Shown here in pieces: positions 12,322 through 23,300 of a stretch of DNA of 64,000 bases. Made by a program: the position numbers and the translations under genes. The stretch is from Rhynchospora pubera (taxonomy: Eukaryota > Streptophyta > Magnoliopsida > Poales > Cyperaceae), in NCBI GenBank assembly GCA_028095005.1, contig CM051463.1:62968251-63032250 (forward strand). The letters are read 5' to 3'. The notes below the pieces were generated by a model. The model was not told where the DNA came from. It did no database searches and saw only the letters and a list, made by a program, of their open reading frames with translations. Numbering within the stretch: the stretch's first letter is position 1; each line of letters begins with the position of its first letter.

Positions 12322-12720
12322 ATGCTGATAAAACTCTTCTCTCTCTCCGCCTCCGCCAAAACTGATCTTCTCCTTCCTAATATTTCTCTCTTCAAAATAT
12401 TTCTCTTAGTACCTAAACCCTCTCTCTGCCTCTCGACTGTGCCTCACTCAACTGCGCGCCGGCCCTCTCTCTCTCTCTCTCTCGACTGTGCCACTACCCC
12501 TCCGACTTCTCTCCTCTCTCTTTGCCATTGCCCCTCGACTGCTGCTCCTCTTGACTTGACTGTCGAAACCTAGATCTTTTCTCCTTCCTCGTCTCGTTGA
12601 ACCCCCACTGCTCTCCCTCCTCTGCTACCCCGACTGCTCTCTCTCCTCTGCTATCCCGACTGCTTTCTCTCTTTCTCTCTCTTCTGCCCTGACTGTTCTC
12701 TCTCCTATAAAGCCCTGACT
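12322..12720. repeat. CT-rich low-complexity block in the CACTA-type element
   Basis: Long pyrimidine runs (CTCTCT) produce a short open frame that looks like low-complexity leader sequence. It may be a captured 5' UTR/exon or simple CACTA filler. I see no domain. Confidence 0.4.
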
Positions 12721-12744
12721 GACCCGACTGTCGTTGCTAAGAAG

Positions 12745-12935
12745 GTACACCAATCCGGATTCGCTGTTGCGCGACACGTGCTGTAGTGCGCGTACGAGCC
12801 GTCTGATCTTGATCGGACGGTTCATTTTTTACGGGCCTATCAATCTAGGTTACATACACGGAGCTCCCTTGTCCATTGGATCTTGATCAGACAGCTAAGA
12901 TGGCGTGCTACACCATATGTCGCGCGCCACAGAAT
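12745..12935. other. Small GC-rich imperfect foldback
   Basis: TCTGATCTTGATCGGACGG and GATCTTGATCAGACAGC are related, and GCGCGACACGTGC pairs loosely with TATGTCGCGCGCC near the other side. It may be a small MITE inside the CACTA-type element. Its ends were not resolved. Confidence 0.3.
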
Positions 12936-13772
12936 TTCATTTCGAAGGCACACAATACTCCACCACCATCTCTCTATTTGAACTAAAATCGATTTAGAAA
13001 GTGATACAATATTCCATCACATGTTAGAACCGTAAAGTTTAATTTGATAATGACTTTATTTTAGAAATTGATAATGGCTCGGGTTATTGAGGTTTTGAAT
13101 GCTATTAGGATGCTATAACAGGTTTTTTATGAAGTTTAATAATAGAGGTTACTTGGTCATGTATAATTCGTCTTAATTTCTATAACATTACCATATATAT
13201 ATGTTTGTTTGTGCTACAATAACGGACTATACTTTATGTTTCAATTTACTAATTTTTGGTGAAAAATAACAATTCTGTATGACACCAATGTAATACGGTA
13301 TATCGGTATTAATTGATGAGTAGCAAAAAAGTGCGCTAGCCCAAAAACAAAAATATTTTTTTTCCATATATAATGATCTTTAGTACCGGTTTTTTACTAA
13401 TAACCGGTATTAAAGATCTCCGTTTTTTTTTTGCAATTCTTAGAGCTTTTTTAACACCGACTTTTTAGTACCGGTTTTTAATTATTTTTGGCACTCCTAT
13501 TATTAGTACCGCTTGACAACCGGTACTAATAATTTTTAATTAATTGGTACTAAAAAAGAACAATGACGTAGTGAAAATACATCGAGATTGATTATCATTT
13601 TGTTCGTAAGTGCATTGTCAACAATGCACTTCGTGTTAAATTCTTGAGTTTTCAAGACCAAATTGCGAATGTTTTACCAAACCACTCTCCTACTCGGTTT
13701 GTTCATCTAAGTACGTTCCAAGCTTACAATGGCTTCTGCCCCTTTAGCTTGTGGGGGGTGGGGATAATAATG

Positions 13773-14125
13773 TACTTGATACAAGAGTTGACAATTAGCT
13801 GTTACATAGGGTGCGTTTGGATCGTTGGAAGAAAGAAGAAGAAGAAGAAGAAGAAGAAAGAAGAAGAAAAAAAAATTATAAACAATTCAAACTCTTCACA
13901 AAGTTACACACTTTCCAATACTTCTTCTCACTTTTTCCCTTCTTCCCTTCTTCCCACACCTATCCAAATGCACCCATAGGTTAGAAAAATATAATTAATC
14001 TTCTTGTAATTATCTTGATTGGGTTCTTGATTTACATTAGGGAGTCTATGTTTATATAAACAGCTCAAATACTCTATTGTAACTCATTCAATCAATACAA
14101 TTCATTTTTAGAACTTTCTCTGACA
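13773..14125 (+). repeat. 3' LTR of the Copia relic, with a MITE inside
   Basis: Begins TGTACTTGATAC after a G-rich polypurine tract and ends TCTCTGACA. A TATA motif (TTTATATAAA, 14051-14060) sits where an LTR promoter is expected. The MITE at 13809-13975 interrupts it. Confidence 0.65.
13809..13975. mobile_element. Tourist-like MITE (PIF/Harbinger type)
   Basis: The ends GGGTGCGTTTGGAT and ATCCAAATGCACCC are flanked by ATA on both sides (13806-13808 and 13976-13978). The sequence is very close to the copy at 7191-7336. It inserted into the Copia LTR. Confidence 0.75.
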
Positions 14126-14512
14126 TACCATTTCTTCTCTATTACTCATACTGGTTCAACACAAGAACCGTACCAAAAACTCTTCATAGGGTTTCGCGGG
14201 GTAAATTTAAGTTGCATGAATTGAACTCTCGAGAGCTTCTCTAGCCCTTCCATCATGATAAGGCCACGAATTCTGTTTTCATTTACAATTCCTTCGTCTA
14301 TTTCATCATTCCAATCAGGGGTTAGTATATTTGTATTATTTTTTGGTCTTCAACTGATTTAATGGGTACTGTAATGTCCAGTATGAGGTATTTTCATATA
14401 TGTACCTGTTACTTTTTTATCCATACTCTATCCGTATCCGTTAAAAAAAATAATTTTACTCTTATCCATTAAGAATTAACTGTAAAAATAGAATAACGAT
14501 AAAGAATGGATG

Positions 14513-14547
<35 letters not shown>

Positions 14548-16606
14548 TTAATTAAAAAATATAAAATATTGTAAATAAATAACATCAAATAAATATATGG
14601 ATAAAGTAAAACATTTGAATAATACTTTATATATAACAAAAATTATAAAATTTATTCTCATGTGAATTGACATTCAAAAAATCTATATAAATAATTATAA
14701 ATTATAATATAATATAGTGTAAATTAATTTTTACATCAATATAAAAAGATTTTGATGAAGATCTAAACTAATACCATGTCTTACAAAATATGCTAATAAA
14801 ATGATTATTTATACATATTTGTTTGTAAAATTTTACCTGTTAGATAATAGATACAAAATAGCCCTTATCTATATCCATATCTAATAAATTAACGAAAATC
14901 TTTCTTTACCCAAATGGCCAAATTCATATCCGTTAGTTTAACAAAAATAAAATATTACTCCTACCTATCTTATCAAATACGGTACAAGTAAGGTAAACGG
15001 ATTTCATTTACAGTCTTACTGGGTGATGCCAATACCGTTTCTCTCTTTTTGTTCAAGCATCTCATACTGATTATTCTTTTTTGTTTGGATTTTGTCCTAA
15101 ATTTTCGGTCAAATCTTTTTTACATGCTAGCTAATTACTAATTCGTGCATTTGACAATTTTGTCCTACATATCCTTCGTTTATAATCTCTGACCAAATGC
15201 ATCATGAGATTGTTTTTATAACAAAAAAAAATGGAATTATTATTATAACGACTTTCGTCACAATTCGGCAATATCAATTGATTTTATTGCGTCACATGTG
15301 ACTTTTCAGCTACTTATTTAGGAATGATGTGTCATCTATTTTTTTCAATAAATTATTAAATATTGAGATATATATAAAAATAATAAAACCCTTTATCATT
15401 CATTTTTTTTTTTACCAAGTACTAGGTTTTATATACGTTGTAATTGTTTCACACTGTGCATCTTTAATTATTCTGATTTGATTTCTTATTCGTGTTATAT
15501 ACCAACTAATTTACCATCGCGTTCTATTCTTTCAATGCTCGACCGCTGTTGATTTAACCTTAAACTGCATCAAATCGTACCAAATAATTTAATTACCTAT
15601 GTAACTGAAACTTTATGACACATTGAATATGTCGGGCTCGCAAAAATATGAATTATGAATCAAACGAAACCTGCGCGCATTGTTTCACCATCTTGGTACC
15701 TCCGCCAACCTTGCAAGGAGTCTCGGGGAGTTAGCCAGCCACAGATCTGCTGCTGCAGCTGTCAGAGCTAGAGATTTAGCAGCTGCAGTTTATTTCTTGT
15801 TTGAATGTTATTTTTTGCTTGTGTGTTTGTGGTTGGCGTTGTCAATTTTATTTCGTTTTGGAAGTTTGCGTTCCATTCCGTCCAAACGAAACATATAACG
15901 AAAGAGAAAATCAATTTTGTTTCTAAAAATGGAACGGAAATGAAACAAATATTTTTCAGCATTACTGAAATGGAACGAAGCGGAATACGAAAATGGTTGA
16001 AATCAATAGAAAATAAAAAACAGAAAAAAACTATTTCTTTACTGAAACGGAACGGAAGCAAAATACATATTGTGTTTTGATGACGAAATAAAACGAAAAC
16101 GAAACAGTCATGTTTCATGTCCGTTTCCGCTGTTTGACAGCGCTATTTGTGGTACTTGTTCCTATACAGTGTAGTATAGGCTTCCACTTGTTCTTTTGCC
16201 TTTTTTTTTGGAACATTGTGTTATAATAAATATTATCAATTATAATTAATGTGGCCTATATTTTTCATCAAAATCTGATGGACCAAAATCATTTAACCTA
16301 GATCCCTTTAATTACCTTAGTTATATATATTCATCTCATGTCAATTAAGAGGGCACATTTTCTTAATTATTGTCCATTAAAAAAAAGTGCTTAGGCAGAG
16401 AGTGAAAACGCCATAATTTTGTCATCATTTCGACTAAGGAAAAAAAAAATAGATTTCCGCCTATCGATATGTTTACTCTTCGAAACTGTGAGTTCTAACT
16501 TGTAAATTATTATTTTATATAAAAATTTGTGATCTTCACTGTGTAATTAGAAATATTATCCAGATACAATATTTCAACGTCTTTCACATTGTTCTTTTGT
16601 CTTTTT
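14126..16606. other. AT-rich spacer, no gene seen
   Basis: Contains an ATA-repeat microsatellite at about 14512-14548 and a GGAACGG/GAAACGG-rich stretch at about 15848-16130 that may be a decayed hAT-like MITE (unproven). The reading frames in that stretch look like repeat-driven shadows. Confidence 0.45.
14512..14548. repeat. (ATA)n microsatellite
   Basis: About 12 uninterrupted ATA/TAA units. Confidence 0.9.
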
Positions 16607-16837
16607 GGGTGTGTTTGGATAGGCCGGAAATAGAGAATAGGAATAAGTAATTTCGGTTTGCGTGCTTATTTTTATTCTTGTGCAACCCAAACAACTTAAG
16701 AATAAGGAATAAAGGTCCTTATTCCTATACTAACAAAACCATGGTATAAGAATAAGGAATAAGAATAAACACGCAAACCGAAATTTCTTATTCCTATTCT
16801 CTATTCCCGGCTTATTCCGTTGCATCCAAACACACCC
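16607..16837. mobile_element. Tourist-like MITE
   Basis: The ends GGGTGTGTTTGGAT and ATCCAAACACACCC are perfect inverted repeats, and the arms continue as a long inverted repeat (GAATAAGGAATAAG / CTTATTCCTTATTC). The flanking trinucleotides TTT and TTA match at two of three positions. Confidence 0.7.
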
Positions 16838-19800
16838 TTAGTTTAGTTTGTTGCTCTTCGTATGACTTTTGCCTGGTTTAATAGAAAGCTGATAATCTTG
16901 GATTGCTTTTAGTTTAAAAAAAAAAATACATATCACAATATGTCATATTCAGTTTGATCAGAGTGATCTCAGTAGCTTTTTCTGATTGAAATGGGCCCAT
17001 TCAATTTTTTTCCCCTTAGGTTGAAAAAAATAAAAAGGGCTGCTATTATCTTCCTAAAATAAAAAGAGTTACACGTAATAAGAGAGTAAAAAAGAAAAAA
17101 AATTGGTGTGTTTGGTTTGTTTGCGAATAAAAATAAGAATTAGTTATTAAAAATAAATTTGTTCAGTTTACCATTTATTAAAATAATTTCTAATTTGAAA
17201 ATTTTTTATTCCAATTTTTTTACCATTTTATGATTTGAATTAAGAATTATTCCGAATGTCATTCTAATAAAATAAAATAAAAAGTTAAAAATACCAGCAC
17301 CCCGCCAGGGCGGAACCAAGATCTTCAAATAGAGGGGGCGAAAATTTAAAGCACAGATTATTTTGAGTTTTTTAGAGTGCGCCAAATAAGAAATTTTAAA
17401 AATTTTAAAAGTATCAGTACATAATTTCCAAACTTATAAGGATCTTGTTAGAAAATTGGCATATACCGAGCACACCGCAATCAAGTATATTCTACCTTAA
17501 AACAAAGAAAGAATATGAAGTGGGCTCTAATAGAAAAAAAAAAAAAGTGCACACTTTGGAGTGCACTTTTAAAGAGCGAAAACATCCAATAAAAAAATTT
17601 ATTTGAAAAAAATAGTAAAAAGAATAAAATTATAAACTACGTCGAAAAAGTTGGAAGCGGAAATTGTTTTTTTTTTTTTCCCGACAACTTGACAATAGCT
17701 GTCAAGGGATGGAAGCCGGAAATGTGACACTGGCTGATCATTACCATACATAATACCAGACCGTATTCTAAAATATACTTGTGACTGTTTGTGTGTGCAT
17801 GCCTATGTGCGTGTTGCATAGGCACATGCTTGCAAAAGAGAAACCATAATACTGTTGCATTTAAAGTGTTGAGAAAGACGGCTAGCTCCCAGTTTGCTGG
17901 TTATACTTAATATGTCAGTGCGCCTACGGGCTTTTTCCTCAAAAAAAAAAATATATATATATATATGTAAGTGCGAACAAATAAGTGTATAAGATTATGT
18001 CCACGAACACTAGCATGTGAGGTGGAATTTAAACATGAGGTGATTCAGCCAAACTTTTATTTATTTATTTTTTTTGCCTAAGACTTAACTACCAAAAAAA
18101 AAAAAACTTTTTTTTCCCTTTATGGAGTTTCTCATCCATACATTTTCAAGACCATCATTTAAATATTAAAATTACACAATTAGTCTATAGCTGGCAGGTC
18201 CCAGCTAAGATAAGTACGAAAGGTGGAGAAAGTAAATCAACCCAAAGTATAAAAAAAAAATAGAAATCTAAGGACAATGATTGCAGTAGGAATCTAGGAT
18301 CATATCGTAAATTTAATTGATCTGTTGAATAAAATATTTTGCAGAGTATTTTATGTAAACATAATTATTAAGAATGAAATTTGATAGTGAAATATTATAT
18401 CAATTTTATAGAATACAATGATGAATTTAACATGGTCAATTTAGTAATAAAAATGTATAATATTTTTTTAATATGTAGGTCATTAGCCCTTTGCTTTTAC
18501 TATTTAAATCCGCCTCTAAATCATATTTTTCAAGTTCTATAAGTTGTTTGCAAGTAATAAAATTGATCCTACTGTCAGGGATTCTTTGGCTTTTCTCCTG
18601 TAGCAGCTAGTCCTAACTCCTAACAAGTGATGATTATTAAAACATAGCATGGTCAAATAGCATAGCTGCATAGTTAATTAAGTCTTTTTCAATTAATGTA
18701 GCGGTCGGTCACAACTGCATGTCCATTCTCTCACTCTTCATTCGTACTTAGCTGCAATTATTGTGAAGAATGATTGATGCTGATCATTATTATATCATTA
18801 TTATCCAATAGGTTGACAGGGGAGATTGGCGGTTGAGTAAGATAATAGCAAATGGAATCTAGTCCCGCGCGGGATCCTCCAGCGCACGGCTGTGAGCCGT
18901 ATGATTTAATCTCTGTAGCAAAGGGAACCTCGTGCATGTAACCAGATCGATAGCCCCAAACCGTCCAGATCAGATCGAACGGTTCGAAGGCTGCGCTGGA
19001 CGGTCCCGCGCGGGAGCGGATTAGGATTCAGATAATAGGATAAGATAACGAGAAAGGGAGTTAATTTTCGGGTAGGTAACTTTTGCAATTTTCAAATTAT
19101 ACTCTAGTAATTAATTCTCATTAAGATTATTAATTTAGTGATTTTAAAAAATTAATAATTCTTTTACATTCCTGTAAATGCAATTAGCATTGCCATACCA
19201 ATTAGCATGGTAGTCACTATTGAATTAATTAACTAAAAATCGTTTAAAAATGCAATCTCCTTTCGGTGATAAAATGATCAATCAACTACCATATCAATAT
19301 CTGTTGTCAGCCACTGTCAACCACTCTAAAAAAAACTACCAAATCAATATCAAGACCCTTAATTAATAACACGATAAAAAGAGTTCTTTTTTTAAATATA
19401 CTTTAATCATAAAAAATTTGGAGCAACTGGACATTAGCTGAATAATCAAGCTAAATTATTGGTGATAAAATGGTTTGTGTGGTATGGCTGGAAAAACTGA
19501 TAATTCAGTTTTCCCGGTGATAAAATTGAAAATTTTAGAAGTTATATAATCACATAATTTTAATCTGTTGATTTGTAATCATTAAATTTAAGGGAAAAAA
19601 TAAATTTACAGCAATCTTATGTTAACTTGCAGCATAAAAAAAACATAAATCAATTTTCAAATCATGATATTATATTAGCTTCTTTATGTAAATTAAAGTA
19701 ACCACATTATTTAATTTGTTTGATTGAAAAATGTAACCATTAATAGATTAATATAAATTTTGATTTATGAATAGAAGATAATAGAGGGAAATTGATAATG

Positions 19801-20374
19801 ATATATGCACGGATAAAGCCAGGATATGCATTGGTTTAGATTGTGGTTTGGTCCCCATCTCAGCTAGCTAGCAAAAGATGTGACAAAACAATATAGCATG
19901 TTTATTTCCCTGTCAGTATATTCATGATAACTGTTTATTGATTTTAAGTGTACTTAATAATTTTTGGCATATCCCTTCACTATCCTTAAAAAAATAATAA
20001 ATGAATTCAGCAAATCACCGATCAAAAAAAAAAACCCCCCCCCCCCCACAAAGTTTTATTTTTTTTTAAAAAAAAAAAGATAAATAAAAATGAAGAGCCA
20101 GAAGGAGTCAAGGTCTCAAGGACTATGCTTTGTAGTTTTAATTAATTATAATTATGGCAACAGCTGTGGGGCGACCTGTGTATCCTTCCGCGCACAGAAA
20201 AAAAATACGGTCAAATCGATTTGACAGAGAACTTAATATAAGGATAAGGCGAGAACCGAAACGACAAAAGATTAAAAGAGACCAGGATCAGGATCCAAGG
20301 AGCACCTCCTGGCCACTTCTCCGCCGTTGGATTTAATTGCAACCTCTCTGACCCGTCCGATCTCCGCCGCGAGC
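16838..20374. other. AT-rich spacer upstream of the kinase gene
   Basis: No coding signal. Holds a small GC-rich foldback (18861-19017) and homopolymer tracts, including A10-C13 at about 20026-20048. The last 200 bp, rich in CCG and CTCC, are probably the kinase promoter and 5' UTR. Confidence 0.45.
18861..19017. mobile_element. Small GC-rich foldback (MITE-like)
   Basis: The ends TCCCGCGCGGGATCCTCCA and GGACGGTCCCGCGCGGGA are inverted repeats, each holding the palindrome TCCCGCGCGGGA. The right arm also contains TGCGCTGGA and the left TCCAGCGCA. It stands out as a CpG island-like spot in AT-rich DNA. No convincing target duplication was found. Confidence 0.5.
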
Positions 20375-23300
20375 ATGGACTCCTCCGAACCGCAACGCTC
20401 TGTTTTCCTCGGTGTCGACGTTGGCACGGGCAGCGCACGTGCAGGTTTGTTTTTTCATTTTAGCTTTTATTTTCTTTGCACGGGCAGAAGAGTTTACTGA
20501 TAACTTGATAGAACGACGTTGTAAAAGAGCATTAATTCACTGTTCACAAGAGGAAATGGAATAGTTGGTAGAGCTCTGTTTATGGCTTTTGCAACTTGGT
20601 ACTGAGATTTTTATTGTTAATTTGATTAATGCACCTGGAAACGGGTATTAACTAACTGAGATAACTGATTGAACAACTACCATGAAAATAACTTGAATCA
20701 TGAATTGTGGTTATGTCTAGTTGGGCAGATAATTGCATACCAAACAGGTAATTTTTTTAATTTCTGGGTCCTTGAGTCAAATCTTCCAAATACAATGACT
20801 TTTTGTTGAAGAGTTAATGATGAAAGGGAAATCACCTTACAGGGATTTTTGATGAAAATGGGAAGCTTTTAGGTTCAGCAAGCAGCCCAATTCAAATATG
20901 GAAGGAAGGAGATTGCATTGAGGTTACTGAATTTTTCATATAACATTGTCTAAAATTATTTCCACAATCACAAAATAAATAGAATCAAGCATATTTTCAT
21001 GGAATATTTCGTCAAGTTAAAATTGGGTAGCTTGTAAAATTGAGAATGCTCTAATTCCTTTGAGACCATTTGGACAATCTACCAAGTACCAAACCAAAAC
21101 ATTAGAAGTTTATGGTCTCATACTGTTAGAGTTTTGGTGACAGCAATCATCTACTGACATATGGCATGCTGTCTGTGCTGCGGTTAAATCAGCATGTTCT
21201 GTGGCGACTGTGGCCCCAGAAGAGGTCATTGGTTTGGGCTTTGCTGCTACTTGTTCTCTTGGTGCGTCACCTTATGAATTGAAATAAAAATAATGTATGC
21301 CCCTAGAATATTTTACATTTGTCATGTGTGGTTGTCTGCCATTACAGGTGCCCTTTAGACTTTGGTCCAACCTGCCTGTTTATTTGTTTATTAGTACCAG
21401 CCAGCCAGAATGACTGTTTTTTTTCTTGAGCATTTGTTAGGAAAGATATAGTTTCTCCTATAGTTGCGGCAAGTATAATTAAATGTGTGTTTGAATTCTT
21501 TTCCTTTTGTCTGTTGGGGTGTGTGTGTGTGTGGGGGGGGGGGGGGGGACATTGGAGGATGCCTTTCTTATTTTTGTCTGGGCACATGCCATAGTTATTA
21601 CAATTTGTAGGGGGTTGTATATATATGTTTTTTTTTAATATTTTTTGTGTATTAATAAAATTATCTTTTCTTTGGTTGCTGATTTGGGAAGTTGCAAAGT
21701 GAGGCTTGTCATTTAATTGCAGTATTATTTTTTTCTTTTGGTGTAGTGGCTGTGGATGCAGATGGGTCACCGGTAACGGTGTCATGGAGCGGAGATGCAA
21801 GACGAAACATTATAGTATGGATGGATCACAGAGCTGTAAACCAAGCTGAGCGAATCAACTCTAGTAAGTCACCAGTTCTACAATATTGTGGTGGGGCCCT
21901 CTCACCTGAAATGCAAGCCCCTAAGGTATCTATGTTTGTAGTGATTCACAATAAGCAAACTATATGGTATTCGCTTGTTCACTAAGTTGTCTGTCATAAG
22001 TTAAACAACAGAATTTCTTGTTTGTGCCTTGTGTAGTTGTTATGGGTTAAAGAGAACTTGAAGGAGTCATGGTCAATGGTGTGTAGGTGGATGGATCTCA
22101 GTGACTGGCTTGCATACAGGTAGTGTTACTGGTTATTATTATTTATCTCAACTTAATTGAAATTTGACTTTTTATTTTTGGATAAACTTAAGTCATAGTT
22201 GCACTAATGATATGGTAAAATACTGTTTAGAGCAACTGCAAATGATACTAGAAGTTTATGCACGACTGTATGTAAATGGACTTACCTTGGTCACGCACAC
22301 TTGGACTTGTCAGAGTCTCAAGATATGGAAGCCTGTGGATGGGATGATGACTTCTGGGAAGAGATTGGTCTTGGTGACCTTGTTGAAGGCCACCATTCCA
22401 AAATAGGTCATGAAACTTATTACCTCTATTGTAGAATTTTTTTTTTTTAACAATGAAAGGTGATGGAAATTGTACTGTACTTGTGGATTTTTTTAAATGG
22501 CACCAGTTAATTTAAGCTACCATCATTTATTCAAAATATATAATGAAAAGATATGGTCAAATAAGTGTATGAATATTTTACCATGCTGGCAACTGCTTTA
22601 AACCACACTAGACCTTCCAACACTCTATGAGGTATTTGCTAAAGAGAAGAGGAGGAATTACTCTGTTAAGTGTTACAGTAGTATACTTCATTACATTGTT
22701 CAATTACACCCTGCTTGATGTATGCTCCTTCATGTTCAAAATTAAAAAAATGAACTAAAATGAACTTGACAAATTTGAATCTTAATAGAAAGGTTGCAAG
22801 TTAATGTTCAATTCATTAAGAAAATATTCATTGGTATAAATGAAAATCTAGATGTAGTGTGATAGGTATTTTCTTAGATTAAAGAAGATACTTGGAACTC
22901 TAGTTAGTCTGACTGTAAATTGGAGTGGTGGGAGCATATCTTTTGCAAATAATTGTAGAATACTAAGTTTAAAAAGAATTCTAGTGTTAAAGGTAAAAGA
23001 GGAAAAAAAACTCTCTTATTTTATTATTAACTAACATTTTGGCAACATCAACAGGACGGAGTGTTGCATTTCCAGGTCATCCTCTAGGTTCCGGCTTAAC
23101 ACCTGCTGCTGCCATGGTAGCAATATAAACACTCAATAGAAACAACATTTAGTTGCCCTAACTGGAAGTTGTGAACTCTTTTATCTGTCTTTATGCTTAT
23201 CTTTAACAGGAACTGGGGCTTCTAGCTGGGACTCCTGTGGGAACCTCACTCATTGATGCTCATGCTGGTGGTGTTGGTGTAATGGAAAGCATCCCTGATT

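Larger units (their letters stand above)
10819..13573. mobile_element. CACTA (EnSpm)-type non-autonomous element
   Basis: The element begins CACTACACCAAAAAAGAGC and ends in GTAGTG, with AAA on both sides as the 3-bp target duplication. Subterminal regions carry repeated TTTAGTACCGGT-like units in both orientations (10850-11075 and 13375-13560), as CACTA elements do. It landed in the RNase H part of the Copia relic, and removing it restores that reading frame. No transposase is visible. The 2.75-kb length includes a later 1.2-kb solo LTR. Confidence 0.8.
10090..14125 (+). pseudogene. Dead Ty1/Copia pol (RT-RNase H) plus 3' LTR, split by a CACTA-type element
   Basis: The plus strand reads, with several frameshifts and stops, as the C-terminal part of a Ty1/Copia polyprotein. 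Around 10115-10210 are FSLKDL and YFLAIEFY..HLSQSK; then QYATLTWPDISFAINRVSQH about 10345-10405 and YCDADWAECPDDRRS about 10530-10580. The RNase H tail is interrupted at 10818 and resumes at 13574 with YIEIDYHFVRKCIV, LRVKFLSFQDQIANVL and RFVHLS. A purine tract (13754-13765) and a TG..CA 3' LTR (13773-14125) follow. The N-terminal half and 5' LTR are missing, so it cannot be active. Confidence 0.8.

Noticed and set aside
12322..12573. 83-aa Ser/Leu/Pro-rich frame in the CACTA-type element
   Set aside because: CT-microsatellite translation; no sign of transposase.
15680..16118. Overlapping frames of 72-116 aa on both strands
   Set aside because: Driven by GAAACGGAA-type repeats; mirror-image frames and no domain.
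21342..21800. 152-aa minus-strand frame
   Set aside because: Overlaps kinase intron 3 and exon 4 on the opposite strand and contains homopolymer-derived Pro/His runs; not a gene.
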